Under the pieces are notes generated by a model. The model was given only the letters and a program-made list of their open reading frames with translations. It searched no databases and was not told the origin of the DNA. From NCBI GenBank assembly GCA_027620495.1, contig JAQCEA010000003.1:124001-188000 (forward strand): DNA of 64,000 nucleotides, given 5' to 3'. The first letter of the stretch is position 1, and each line of letters starts with the position of its first letter. Shown here one piece after another: positions 53,132 to 62,339 of the stretch. The DNA is from Pseudomonadota bacterium. GTDB taxonomy: Bacteria; Pseudomonadota; Alphaproteobacteria; Puniceispirillales; Puniceispirillaceae. The position numbers and the translations under genes were made by a program.

Positions 53132-53908
53132 TTAGTTAGATAATTGCCATTTGCGACCAAGTTCAGCAAAGAAGCCGCGTTCTGTTTTCAATGCAATCCA
53201 GGTGTTCACATAATTGATCCAGACCTGATCATCTTGTGGCAGCAACATGGCGATTGGTGTTGGGGCCTTTGGTTCTGATACCGGCACAATCATCATCTCT
53301 GGATATTTGGCAACCAGCTTATAAGCTTCAACATTCGAGGTGATATGCGCGTCAGCTCGGCCAGCTAGGACTTCCTGAAAATCGCGCGCTGGGGCTTCAA
53401 CAATCTTATATGTTGCATTCGGGAAAAATTCTTTGACCTGCTTTTCTTGGGTGGTGCCAAGGGTTGCTGCAACCGTAACCGAGGCTTTATCGAGATCGGC
53501 CCAGTCGGTGAATTTGTCGGCATTTTTCTTCAGCGTCAATGGCACGGTCGCCAATGAAAAATAGCTGTTTGAATAGCCTGCGGCCTTGGCACGGGCTGGC
53601 GAAATAGAGGCTGACCCAGTCATGTGATATTTGCCGGATGTGACGCCGCTTACCAGTGTTTTCCAGTCAGTTGGAACAAATTCCAGCTTTACATCGAGGT
53701 CTTTTGCCAATTCGGTCATCACATCAATGTCATAACCGGTATAGCTGTTAGTCGCCGTATCTTTCATTGTCATTGGGTTCCAGTCACCGGTCGTGCCCAC
53801 TTTTAGCACGCCATTTGACAAGATGTCTTGTAGGACGCTGTCGGCATGTGCGCTAGCTGTGGAAAACATGACCAAAAGGCATGTTGCGAGGGTTTTGATA
53901 AATTTCAT
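53132..53908 (-). CDS. Periplasmic binding protein of a polar-amino-acid-type ABC importer
   Basis: From the ATG at 53908 (GGAG upstream) the protein is 258 residues, with a signal peptide ending near AHA/DSVL. It shows the SBP_bac_3 pattern NGVLKVGTTGDWNPMTM, TNSYTGYDIDVMTELAKDL, PTDWKTLVSGVTSGKYHM and TLGTTQEKQVKEFFP. This is also the fold of cyclohexadienyl dehydratase-like proteins. Its ATPase and permease genes are divergent at 54121 and 54885. Confidence 0.88.
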   Translation of the reverse strand: MKFIKTLATCLLVMFSTASAHADSVLQDILSNGVLKVGTTGDWNPMTMKDTATNSYTGYDIDVMTELAKDLDVKLEFVPTDWKTLVSGVTSGKYHMTGSASISPARAKAAGYSNSYFSLATVPLTLKKNADKFTDWADLDKASVTVAATLGTTQEKQVKEFFPNATYKIVEAPARDFQEVLAGRADAHITSNVEAYKLVAKYPEMMIVPVSEPKAPTPIAMLLPQDDQVWINYVNTWIALKTERGFFAELGRKWQLSN

Positions 53909-54120
53909 TGAGTAATCTCCGGTTCGGTATCCAATAACAATCATGTTTGATCGATCTGGTGGAAGTAGGTGCTATGCCGGAAAATACAACCCAGACGACC
54001 AAATAATATTGCAGAAATCATCGAAAATTTCAGGGGTAGGCGCTTGCGCTGAAATCGGCTAGGACTGATAGGCAAGTGGCCTTTCGGCAAGAGACAAGAC
54101 AACATACAGGTAGGATATTA

Positions 54121-54873
54121 ATGACCCCCCAGCCACTGTCGGCATTTTTATCGGTGCAAAATGTATCTAAATATTTTGATAATTTCTGTGCGTTGGATGA
54201 TGTTTCGCTTGATGTTTCGCTTGGCCAAAAGCTGGTTATTTGTGGGCCGTCCGGTTCAGGCAAATCAACGCTGATACGCTGTGTGAAACAGCTTGAACGG
54301 CACCAATCTGGAAAAATATATATTGACGGTACCGAGGTGGGCGCTGGGGATGCTGGGCAGGCTGCAATCCGTGAAAATGTGGGTATGGTGTTTCAGCAAT
54401 TTAACTTGTTTCCGCATCTGACCATTATGGAAAATCTGACTTTGGGGCCGGTGCGCGCACGCGGTATGCCAGCCGCCGCCGCCGCCGAATTGGCAATGCA
54501 TTATTTGGAACGGGTGCGGATCCCAGAACAAAGTCATAAATACCCATCACAATTATCTGGCGGTCAACAGCAACGCGTGGCGATTGCGCGGGCTTTGTGC
54601 ATGAAGCCTAAATTAATGTTGTTTGACGAGCCAACCTCGGCGCTTGATCCGGAAATGATTGCCGAGGTTCTCGATGTGATTGGCGAGTTGGCTGACGCTG
54701 GCATGACAATGATTTGCGTGACCCATGAAATGGGCTTTGCCCGTCAGGTAGCCGATATGATGCTATTTATGGATCATGGTAAAATTGTGGAAATGGCACC
54801 GCCCCGCCGCTTTTTTAGCCAGCCTGAAAGCCCGCGCTGTAAATTATTCCTCAGCCAGATATTGCGGCATTAA
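54121..54873 (+). CDS. Amino-acid-type ABC importer ATPase (GlnQ/HisP-like)
   Basis: The 250-residue ATPase has Walker A GPSGSGKST, Q-loop VFQQFNLFPHL, signature LSGGQQQRV, Walker B LMLFDEPTSALD and switch histidine in VTHEMGFA. The MIAEVLDVIGELADAGMTM segment is typical of GlnQ-type ATPases. ATG 54121 is preferred over a longer upstream frame. The permease gene follows after 11 bases. Confidence 0.9.
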   Translation: MTPQPLSAFLSVQNVSKYFDNFCALDDVSLDVSLGQKLVICGPSGSGKSTLIRCVKQLERHQSGKIYIDGTEVGAGDAGQAAIRENVGMVFQQFNLFPHLTIMENLTLGPVRARGMPAAAAAELAMHYLERVRIPEQSHKYPSQLSGGQQQRVAIARALCMKPKLMLFDEPTSALDPEMIAEVLDVIGELADAGMTMICVTHEMGFARQVADMMLFMDHGKIVEMAPPRRFFSQPESPRCKLFLSQILRH

Positions 54874-54884
54874 GGCGGCGAGTC

Positions 54885-55661
54885 ATGCAGATTTTACAAC
54901 AAAAATTATGCAGGCTTTGGCGGCGATATTCACCGATGATGGTGGGGCTGTTCTTTTTGTTGCCACTTGGCGGCTGTAGCCAGAATTGGGGCTGGTATGT
55001 TGTCAATCCGGCAACCCCGGCTGGCCAACGCAATCTGAAATTTCTGATTGATGGACTGTATTACACCATTGCGCTGTCGCTGACCGCGATCACCATTTCG
55101 ATCATTGTCGGGCTGATGATCGCGTTGCCGGGATTATCGTCACGGCGGGTACCACGTGGTATCAACCGGGTCTATGTTGAAATGGTCCGCGCCATTCCGA
55201 TTTTGGTGCTGATTTTGTGGGTTTATTATGGGTTGCCACAGGTTGCCGGTATTTCGATTTCGGTTTTTTGGGCCGGGGTGTTGGCACTGGCGGTTTCAGA
55301 TAGCGCGTTTCAAGCTGAAATATTCCGTGCTGGCATTCAATCGATTAACCGGGGTCAATATGAAGCGGCGGCGTCGATTTCGCTGAATTACCGCGATACC
55401 ATGCGGTTTGTCATCTTGCCGCAAGCCATCAAACGTATTTTGCCCGCACTTGGCAACCAGCTTGTCTATATGTTGAAAATGTCGTCCTTGGTCTCGGTGA
55501 TTGGCATGCAAGAATTAACCCGGCGTGCCAATGAACTGGTGGTGACCGAATACCGGCCTCTGGAAATTTATACGGTTCTGGTGCTAGAATATCTTGTGGT
55601 TATTTTGATCGTGTCCGCTGGCGTACGCTGGCTAGAGCGTCGCTTGAACGCCGCCGACTGA
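54885..55661 (+). CDS. Amino-acid-type ABC importer permease (HisM/GlnP-like)
   Basis: The 258-residue membrane protein has a GLYYTIALSLTAITISIIVG first permease helix and the amino-acid-type coupling loop FRAGIQSINRGQYEAAASISLN with ILPQAIKRILPALGNQ. There is an extra N-terminal hydrophobic helix (MMVGLFFLLPLGG). One permease gene only, so a homodimer is likely. Confidence 0.9.
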   Translation: MQILQQKLCRLWRRYSPMMVGLFFLLPLGGCSQNWGWYVVNPATPAGQRNLKFLIDGLYYTIALSLTAITISIIVGLMIALPGLSSRRVPRGINRVYVEMVRAIPILVLILWVYYGLPQVAGISISVFWAGVLALAVSDSAFQAEIFRAGIQSINRGQYEAAASISLNYRDTMRFVILPQAIKRILPALGNQLVYMLKMSSLVSVIGMQELTRRANELVVTEYRPLEIYTVLVLEYLVVILIVSAGVRWLERRLNAAD

Positions 55662-55689
55662 AAAAAATCAGCGCAAAGAGGGCAGCGCC

Positions 55690-56493
55690 ATGCCGAATGT
55701 CACAGCAACAGTGCAATATATTCATGATGATGGCGATCATGCCGCTTATCATGCGTCCGAGGCTGGTGGTGCGGCGGCAACACATGATGGGCGTTTTGAT
55801 CCGCGCGAGGTGCAGATTCATGATGCCCGCCAGGCCGAAGCGGTGTTTGACCTAGACCATGAAGGGTTCCGGCTGGTGCCTCAGATATCGGCGGTCACTG
55901 ATTTTTACGATGATGCCCAGCTGGCGTCTGTCTATAACGCTGAAGTGATCGCGTTGATGAAACAAATCACTGGGGCTAGGTGGGTTGATGTGTTCGACCA
56001 CACAAGACGGGCGGCGACAGATCAGTTGCGGCGGACAGTGAAATCGCGTGAGCCATCTTCGGTGATCCATAATGACTATACCGAATGGTCTGCCGAACAG
56101 AGGCTGCGCACATTATTGCCTGATGAATCGGACAAGCTGTTAGAGAATCGATTTGCCATCATTAATCTATGGCGGTCAATTGCTGGCCCGGTTGAAACCA
56201 TGCCGCTGGCATTTTGCGACTCTTCGACAGTCAGCCCGGCAGATTTGGTGGCTGTCAAACGGGTGGCGAAAGACCGGGTGGGTGAGCTGCAAATGGCACG
56301 GTTCAATGCCGCCCATCGGTGGTTCTATTTCCCCGCTATGGCTAGTGATGAAGCGGTTTTAATCAAGACTTATGATTCGGCAATGGATGGTCGCAACCGA
56401 TTTACCATTCATACCGCGTTTGAAGATCCAAATTCAGCCGCCGATGCGGCGCCGCGCCAAAGTCTTGAGACCCGCTGTTTTGTGTTTTATTAA
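55690..56493 (+). CDS. CmcJ/NvfI-family protein, possible 2-oxoglutarate-dependent oxygenase
   Basis: The 267-residue protein matches the CmcJ/NvfI/AsaB pattern: REVQIHDAR, FDLDHEGFRLV, VHNDYT-like VIHNDYTEWS, GPVETMPLAFCDSSTV, NAAHRWFYFPAM, EAVLIKTYDS and RFTIHTAFEDP. HND and the later His could bind iron, but this is not proven for the family at large. It is downstream of an amino-acid-type importer on the same strand and before an FAH-family gene, so the three may process an imported compound. Confidence 0.82.
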   Translation: MPNVTATVQYIHDDGDHAAYHASEAGGAAATHDGRFDPREVQIHDARQAEAVFDLDHEGFRLVPQISAVTDFYDDAQLASVYNAEVIALMKQITGARWVDVFDHTRRAATDQLRRTVKSREPSSVIHNDYTEWSAEQRLRTLLPDESDKLLENRFAIINLWRSIAGPVETMPLAFCDSSTVSPADLVAVKRVAKDRVGELQMARFNAAHRWFYFPAMASDEAVLIKTYDSAMDGRNRFTIHTAFEDPNSAADAAPRQSLETRCFVFY

Positions 56494-56549
56494 GGTGATG
56501 ATCATCAGCTGTATCTGGCCATGATCTGGCCAGCTGCAAGGAGTTTGAA

Positions 56550-57398
56550 ATGCGATTAGTGCGTTGTGGACAGCCGGGTCAAGAAATGCCGGGATTAATT
56601 GATGCCAATGGTATCATGCGTGATTTATCGGGCCATGTTGACGATATTGATGGGCGCATTCTGGATGATGCCAGCCTTGCCAGATTGGCCAATTTAGACC
56701 CGACATCACTGCCAGAAATAGACCCGCAAACCCGCCTTGCGCCCTGCGTTGGGCATGTTGGTAAATTTTTGTGCATCGGATTAAATTTTCATGATCACGC
56801 CGCAGAAACCGGCTTGCCGATTCCGGGCCACCCGATCTTGTTTATGAAAGCCACATCGTCAATCAGCGGTCCGCATGATGATATCGTGCGGCCGCGCAAT
56901 GCCACACAGATTGATTGGGAAGTTGAACTAGGTGTGGTGATCGGCAAGCCCGCAAAATATGTCACCGAGGATGAAGCGCTGGATTATGTGGCGGGCTATT
57001 GTGTGGTGAATGACCTGTCTGAGAGATATTTTCAAATGCAGCTCACCGGTCAATGGACAAAGGGCAAATCATGTGACGGTTTTGGCCCGGTTGGCCCCTA
57101 TCTTTTGACCCGTGATGAAGTGCCTGATCCACAAAATCTGGATATGTCAGTCACCGTGAATGGCACGACAATGCAAAATGGCAACAGCCGCGATATGATT
57201 TTTTCAGTGCGGCAGATTATCGCCCATTTATCGGAATTGATGACGTTGCATCCGGGCGATATTATCGCCACCGGCACACCGGCCGGGGTCGGGATGGGGC
57301 AAAAACCAACCCCGGTCTATTTGCAAGATGGCGATGAAATCGTCACCACCATTGCCGGGCTAGGCAGCCAGCGCCAATTTGTGGTGGCCGAAAGCTAA
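56550..57398 (+). CDS. Fumarylacetoacetate-hydrolase-family protein
   Basis: The 282-residue protein has the FAH-fold core: CIGLNFHDHAAETG, GHPILFMKATSSISGP, DWEVELGVVIGK (metal-binding Glu), YCVVNDLSER, TKGKSCDGFGPVGPYL and IATGTPAGVGMG. Members hydrolyse C-C or C-N bonds in 2-oxo acids (acylpyruvase, ureidoglycolate lyase, 2-keto-3-deoxy-sugar dehydratase). The substrate is not clear; position after the CmcJ-like gene suggests the same catabolic route. Confidence 0.88.
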   Translation: MRLVRCGQPGQEMPGLIDANGIMRDLSGHVDDIDGRILDDASLARLANLDPTSLPEIDPQTRLAPCVGHVGKFLCIGLNFHDHAAETGLPIPGHPILFMKATSSISGPHDDIVRPRNATQIDWEVELGVVIGKPAKYVTEDEALDYVAGYCVVNDLSERYFQMQLTGQWTKGKSCDGFGPVGPYLLTRDEVPDPQNLDMSVTVNGTTMQNGNSRDMIFSVRQIIAHLSELMTLHPGDIIATGTPAGVGMGQKPTPVYLQDGDEIVTTIAGLGSQRQFVVAES

Positions 57399-57551
57399 TC
57401 TGTTCGCGACCTATTAAATAACTGCATAAATAGCCGCGCATTTTGGGCATTGCGATTTGTCTTTGACGGCAAAACCAGCTATAGTGCCGACCGGCGGGGA
57501 GCCATGCATATACCGCATAGCGGCATATGATCGCGTTTAGTGAGGTAATTG

Positions 57552-58988
57552 ATGGCGCGCCCGATTTCACTTCATTGGTTTCGGCAGGATTTACGACTTG
57601 CTGACAATCCGGCATTGACCGCCGCCGCGCGTGATGGCGCGGTGATCCCAGTATATATTCTTGATGATGACCATGCAGGTGACCATAAAATGGGCGGTGC
57701 CAGCCGCTGGTGGTTGCACCATGCCTTGCACGCGCTGAATGACTCGCTTGATGGCAAGCTGGTTGTTTTGCGGGGCGATCCGGCGACGCATCTTGCCGCA
57801 TTGGCGGCGGCCAGCGGGGCGGTTTCAGTGCATTGGAACCGCTGTTACGAACCATGGCGCATCACCCGTGACACCGCGATAAAGGCGGATCTTGCGGCGC
57901 GCGGGCTTGTCGTTGAAAGCCACAATGGCAGCTTGCTATGGGAACCATGGGAAGTGACCAAGGCCGATGGCACCCCATACCGGGTGTTTACCCCCTATTT
58001 TCGCCGTGGCTGTTTGTCGGCCCCGCCACCACGCCAGCCTTTGCCGGTGCCATCCCAGCTTGTGCTGGCGGCAAGCGATGATCAGGGGGCTGGCATTGAT
58101 GGGTTGCAATTATTGCCAAACACCGGCTGGGATCAAATGCTGATCCCCCATTGGCAGATTGGCGAGGCTGGCGCGATCGCGCGGCTGGCCGCCTTTATTG
58201 ATCAAGATTTGCTTGGTTATAAAGAGGGACGCAACTTTCCAGCCCGGCCAAATGTATCGCGGCTATCACCGCATTTGCACTGGGGCGAGGTGTCACCAAA
58301 CACGGTTTGGTATGCCGCCAAAGACCGGATGGATGCCGGTACAATCAACCAAGAAGATGGCGACCATTTCCTGTCAGAACTAGGCTGGCGTGAATTTTCG
58401 CATGCTTTGTTATATTATTTTCCCGATTTGCCGCGGCAGAATTTACAGCCACGATTTGACAAGTTTGCGTGGAAGGATGATGCCGATGCGTTGCATCGCT
58501 GGCAGCGCGGTCAAACCGGCTATCCGATCGTTGACGCGGCGATGCGCCAGCTGTGGCAAACCGGGTATATGCATAACCGTTTGCGGATGATTGTTGGTTC
58601 ATTTCTGGTGAAAAATCTGCGGCTTCACTGGCATCATGGCGAAGCATGGTTCTGGGATTGTTTGGTTGATGCCGATCTTGCAAATAACAGCGCCAGTTGG
58701 CAATGGATTGCCGGATGTGGCGCTGATGCGGCCCCGTATTTTCGCATTTTCAACCCGATCACACAGGGTTCAAAATTCGATCCAAACGGTGAATTTATCC
58801 GTCATTTTGTGCCAGAAATTGCCGGGCTGCCTGATGCTTATCTGTTCAGCCCGTGGGAAGCCCCGCGCCAGGTTCTGGACGCCGCCAATGTGGTTTTGGG
58901 GCAGACCTACCCGCATCCGATTGTTGATGTCAAAACATCACGGCTTGACGCGCTGGCGGCCTTTGCCGCCTTGAAAGGCCCAGCATGA
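57552..58988 (+). CDS. phrB: Class I CPD photolyase
   Basis: The 478-residue protein has an N-terminal photolyase domain (LHWFRQDLRLADNPAL) and the FAD-binding C-terminal domain with WREFSHALLYYFP, TGYPIVDAAMRQLW, TGYMHNRLRMIVGSFLVKNL and ADLANNSASWQWIAG. It repairs cyclobutane pyrimidine dimers using light. ATG 57552, with GAGG upstream, is preferred. The stop overlaps the ATG of the second photolyase (ATGA). Confidence 0.95.
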   Translation: MARPISLHWFRQDLRLADNPALTAAARDGAVIPVYILDDDHAGDHKMGGASRWWLHHALHALNDSLDGKLVVLRGDPATHLAALAAASGAVSVHWNRCYEPWRITRDTAIKADLAARGLVVESHNGSLLWEPWEVTKADGTPYRVFTPYFRRGCLSAPPPRQPLPVPSQLVLAASDDQGAGIDGLQLLPNTGWDQMLIPHWQIGEAGAIARLAAFIDQDLLGYKEGRNFPARPNVSRLSPHLHWGEVSPNTVWYAAKDRMDAGTINQEDGDHFLSELGWREFSHALLYYFPDLPRQNLQPRFDKFAWKDDADALHRWQRGQTGYPIVDAAMRQLWQTGYMHNRLRMIVGSFLVKNLRLHWHHGEAWFWDCLVDADLANNSASWQWIAGCGADAAPYFRIFNPITQGSKFDPNGEFIRHFVPEIAGLPDAYLFSPWEAPRQVLDAANVVLGQTYPHPIVDVKTSRLDALAAFAALKGPA

Positions 58989-60514
58989 CGGTGTTGCGCC
59001 TTATTCTTGGGGATCAGCTTAATCACCAGCTGGCGAGTCTGCGCGATATCAATATCGAAACAGATATCGTGCTGATGGCCGAGGTCGGCACCGAAGTGAC
59101 CTATGTCAAACATCACAAACGCAAAATTGCATTTTTGTTTGCGGCAATGCGGCATTTTGCCGAAGCATTGCGGGGTGATGGCATTTCGGTGATCTATCGC
59201 CGCCTTGATGACCCAGACAATGGGGGCAGTCTGGAAAGCGAGGTAAAACGGGCCATAGCCGCGCATAAGATTGCAAAATTAGTGGTCACAATGCCGGGTG
59301 AATACCGGCTTATGGAGATTATGAAGCGCTGGCAATCCAGCCTTGGTATCGCTGTTGAGTTGCGCGAGGATGACCGGTTTTTATGCAGGTTGGGTCGGTT
59401 TGCCAGCTGGGCCGATGGCCGCCGCCAGCTGCGTATGGATTTTTTCTATCGTGACATGCGGCGCGATCATAATATTTTGATGGATGGCGGTGAACCGATC
59501 GGTGGTAAATGGAATTTTGACAGTGACAACCGCGAGTCCCCAAAAGCGGGTATGGTGATCCCGCCACCATTGCAGTTTGCGCCTGATGACATAACCACAG
59601 AGGTGCTTGGGCTGGTTGCGACCAGATGTGCTGACCATTTTGGTGAACTTGATGATTTTGGATTTGCCGTCACGCGCCAACAAGCCTTGGCCGTTCTCGA
59701 TCATTTCATAGACCAGCGTCTGCCAGATTTCGGCAGATATCAGGATGCCATGCTATTGGATGAACCATGGGTCTATCACAGCCATATCGGATTTTACTTG
59801 AATGCCGGTCTGTTGTTGCCAGCCGAGGCGATTGCCGCCGCCGAAGCCGCCTATCATAGCGGCCATGCGCCGCTGAATTCAGCCGAGGGGTTTATCCGGC
59901 AAATTTTAGGCTGGCGCGAATTTGTGCGGGGTATTTATTGGCTGAAAATGCCCGGCTATGCTGATTTGAATTTCTTTGAGGCGGATCGTGATTTGCCAGA
60001 ATTTTTCTGGACGGGTAATACCAAAATGCTGTGTATGGCCCAGGCCGTTGACGCGACCCGCAAATATGCCTATGCGCACCATATCCAGCGGCTTATGGTG
60101 TTGGGGAATTTTGCGCTTTTGGCCGGGCTAGCACCAGCACAAGTGAATGCATGGTTTTTGATTGTCTATGCCGATGCCTATGAATGGGTAGAGCTGCCAA
60201 ACGTATCAGGTATGGTACTATTTGCCGATGGCGGCTATCTGGCCAGTAAACCCTATGCGGCTGGTGGTGCTTATATCAATCGTATGTCAAACTATTGCTG
60301 CGATTGTCATTACAAAGTCAGTCAGAAAAACGGCGCGGCGGCCTGTCCATTCAACTATCTGTATTGGGATTTTCTGATCCGGAACCGTGACAAGCTCAAG
60401 GATAATGCGCGCCTTGGCATGATGTATCGCAGTCTTGACCGCATGGATGAGACAAAAATTGCCGCCATTCGTGATGACGCAGACCAATTCCTAGCCAGCT
60501 TACCAGCGGTGTGA
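58985..60514 (+). CDS. Iron-sulfur bacterial photolyase/cryptochrome (FeS-BCP, (6-4)-type)
   Basis: The 509-residue protein belongs to the photolyase-related family that binds FAD, a ribolumazine antenna and a [4Fe-4S] cluster. RLILGDQLNHQ marks the N-terminus. The C-terminal cysteines in SNYCCDCHYKV and AACPFNY, with the cysteine in KMLCMAQ, fit the four cluster ligands. Members such as PhrB of Agrobacterium repair (6-4) photoproducts. It is translationally coupled to the CPD photolyase gene, so both lesion types are covered by one transcript. Confidence 0.9.
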   Translation: MTVLRLILGDQLNHQLASLRDINIETDIVLMAEVGTEVTYVKHHKRKIAFLFAAMRHFAEALRGDGISVIYRRLDDPDNGGSLESEVKRAIAAHKIAKLVVTMPGEYRLMEIMKRWQSSLGIAVELREDDRFLCRLGRFASWADGRRQLRMDFFYRDMRRDHNILMDGGEPIGGKWNFDSDNRESPKAGMVIPPPLQFAPDDITTEVLGLVATRCADHFGELDDFGFAVTRQQALAVLDHFIDQRLPDFGRYQDAMLLDEPWVYHSHIGFYLNAGLLLPAEAIAAAEAAYHSGHAPLNSAEGFIRQILGWREFVRGIYWLKMPGYADLNFFEADRDLPEFFWTGNTKMLCMAQAVDATRKYAYAHHIQRLMVLGNFALLAGLAPAQVNAWFLIVYADAYEWVELPNVSGMVLFADGGYLASKPYAAGGAYINRMSNYCCDCHYKVSQKNGAAACPFNYLYWDFLIRNRDKLKDNARLGMMYRSLDRMDETKIAAIRDDADQFLASLPAV

Positions 60515-60550
60515 TCGCCGGACAATCTGCCTTAGCCAAGGAGAAGAAAA

Positions 60551-61198
60551 ATGAGAAAAGAACGCAGACACAAACAAAGCTGGTTCGGCCGGTTACTGAT
60601 AAATTTTGTGATCTCAGCTGGTGTGCTGATGGCATTGTCACTGGGCATTGCCGCATGTGCGCGCAAGGATGTCAGCACATTGGCTAGCCACCAGCCGCGG
60701 CTTGTTTTGGAAGAATTTTTTGCTGGTCAATCTGTTGCTTATGGTATTTTTGAAGACCGTTTCGGCAATTTACGACGCCAGTTTCGGGTCAACCTGTCAG
60801 GGGAATTGGATGGCAGCAGGCTCGTTCTTGATGAAGAATTTTTATATGATGATGGTGAACGTGCCAGCCGTACATGGACGATTGATCGGCTTGGATCAGC
60901 CAGTGATGGCACCGTAAGCTATAGCGGACGCGCCACCGATGTGAGAGCCGCCGCGCATGGGGTGCAGGTTGGTAACGCGCTGAACTGGCAATATGATATC
61001 ACGCTAGAGATGTCTGGCATGAGCCTTGATGTGCATTTTGATGACTGGATTTACAAACAGGACGAAGATATCGCCATTAACCGTGCCTTTGTTACAAAGT
61101 TTGGGGTTGAAATTGGATCCGTGACGATCGTGTTTATTCGCGGGAAAACAGCGTCAAATCTATGGCCGTTATCCTTGGATGAATGGCCGCGTTCATAG
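60551..61198 (+). CDS. DUF3833-family lipoprotein
   Basis: The 215-residue protein has a signal peptide ending in a lipobox-like LGIAACA. The rest is a beta-rich domain (FEDRFGNLRRQFRVNLSGELDG, LNWQYDITLEM, VHFDDWIYKQDEDIAINRA) that resembles DUF3833. The function is unknown. It follows the photolyase pair by 36 bases and overlaps the upstream end of the next frame. Confidence 0.8.
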   Translation: MRKERRHKQSWFGRLLINFVISAGVLMALSLGIAACARKDVSTLASHQPRLVLEEFFAGQSVAYGIFEDRFGNLRRQFRVNLSGELDGSRLVLDEEFLYDDGERASRTWTIDRLGSASDGTVSYSGRATDVRAAAHGVQVGNALNWQYDITLEMSGMSLDVHFDDWIYKQDEDIAINRAFVTKFGVEIGSVTIVFIRGKTASNLWPLSLDEWPRS

Positions 61199-61239
61199 CT
61201 TTCGCGACAGCGGTCATTTTATGTAAAAAAGGGGGGTCT

Positions 61240-61782
61240 ATGCGCCGTACGGTTTTGATGGCTGGGGTTTTTTGGGCCAGCATGATGCTGTCGGTGATCG
61301 GCGGTGTGCAATCATCCTATGCACAACTGCCTAGCTGGCTTGAAACCTCGCCCCAGCTTGTGGGTGAGGCGCGGTTTCGCCTGTTTTTCTTTGACATTTA
61401 TCAGGCCGCGCTGTTGACACCAGATGGGCGTTATGATGGCGCGGCGCCCTATGCGCTGCGGCTATCTTTTATGCGCGATGTGTCCAGCCAGACAATTGTC
61501 GACACCAGCCTTGATGAAATGCGCCGACAAGCCAGTGGCAACGAGTCCAAACTGGAAGAATGGGCCGACTGGATGGGCCAGCATTTTCCAGATATGAAAA
61601 ATGGGGACGAGGCATTGATGGTTGCCCTCACCAATGGCGGTATGGCGCTTTATCATAATCAGGTGAAGCTTGGGCAGATGGATGATCCAGCATTTACCGA
61701 TGCGTTTTTTGCCATTTGGTTGTCAGATAACGCGCTGAAATCTGATCTTAGCCGCCAGCTTCGTGGTCTGCGGAAAGAATAA
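61240..61782 (+). CDS. Secreted chalcone-isomerase-like protein
   Basis: From the ATG at 61240 (GGGGGG upstream) the protein is 180 residues, with a signal peptide ending near SYAQ. VGEARFRLFFFDIYQAALLTPDGRY and MALYHNQVKLGQMDDPAFTDAFFAIWLSD match the chalcone-isomerase-like (CHI_3) family. In bacteria it is usually periplasmic with unknown substrate. It commonly accompanies DUF3833 and photolyase genes in marine bacteria, as here. Confidence 0.82.
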   Translation: MRRTVLMAGVFWASMMLSVIGGVQSSYAQLPSWLETSPQLVGEARFRLFFFDIYQAALLTPDGRYDGAAPYALRLSFMRDVSSQTIVDTSLDEMRRQASGNESKLEEWADWMGQHFPDMKNGDEALMVALTNGGMALYHNQVKLGQMDDPAFTDAFFAIWLSDNALKSDLSRQLRGLRKE

Positions 61783-61784
61783 CC

Positions 61785-62339
61785 ATGCGGCTTGGTGCGT
61801 TTTTCTTTGAAATCATGCCGTTGGCCGGGTTTTTCATTGGCTTTCATTATTATGGGCTATTTATCGCGGCTGTTATATCGGTGGGATTGGCCGGTATGGT
61901 CTTGGGGCTGGCGTGGTGGCGTGCCCGGTATGTTGCCCCATTTCCGCTGTTTTCACTGGTGTTATCAGCCGGGTTTACCGCGGCGGCGGTGTTATTTGAC
62001 GCGGCCATTTTCATAAAAATTCAACCTACAATTTTTAATGGCCTATTTGCCGCGGTGTTGCTTGGTGGTTTGGTGATGAAACGCGCCATGATGCAGGTAT
62101 TTTTTGCCAAGCAATTTTTTCTGACTGATGATACATGGTACCAGCTGAGCGCGCGGTGGGGATGGTTTTTTTTGTGTCTTGCCGTTGCCAATGAATTGGT
62201 CTGGCGTCATGCCAGCGATGCAGATTGGGTGATCTATAAAACCTTCATTGCCGCACCAGCTAGTATTTTATTTATGCTGGCACAATTGCCGTTAACATTG
62301 CGTGGACGCCGCCAATCGGGCAAAACCGATCAGGGCTAA
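61785..62339 (+). CDS. yciB: YciB/IspZ-family inner membrane protein
   Basis: The 184-residue membrane protein has about five helices. KIQPTIFNGLFAAVLLGG and ARWGWFFLCLAVANELVWR match YciB (septation protein A). It lies two bases after the chalcone-isomerase-like gene, so they are probably co-transcribed, and converges with the SDR gene. Confidence 0.88.
   Translation: MRLGAFFFEIMPLAGFFIGFHYYGLFIAAVISVGLAGMVLGLAWWRARYVAPFPLFSLVLSAGFTAAAVLFDAAIFIKIQPTIFNGLFAAVLLGGLVMKRAMMQVFFAKQFFLTDDTWYQLSARWGWFFLCLAVANELVWRHASDADWVIYKTFIAAPASILFMLAQLPLTLRGRRQSGKTDQG

Noticed and set aside
54885-55661. Lipobox-like LGGC near the start of the permease, suggesting a lipoprotein
   Set aside because: The segment is followed by a standard amino-acid-type permease domain; the cysteine follows an extra N-terminal helix and is probably coincidental.
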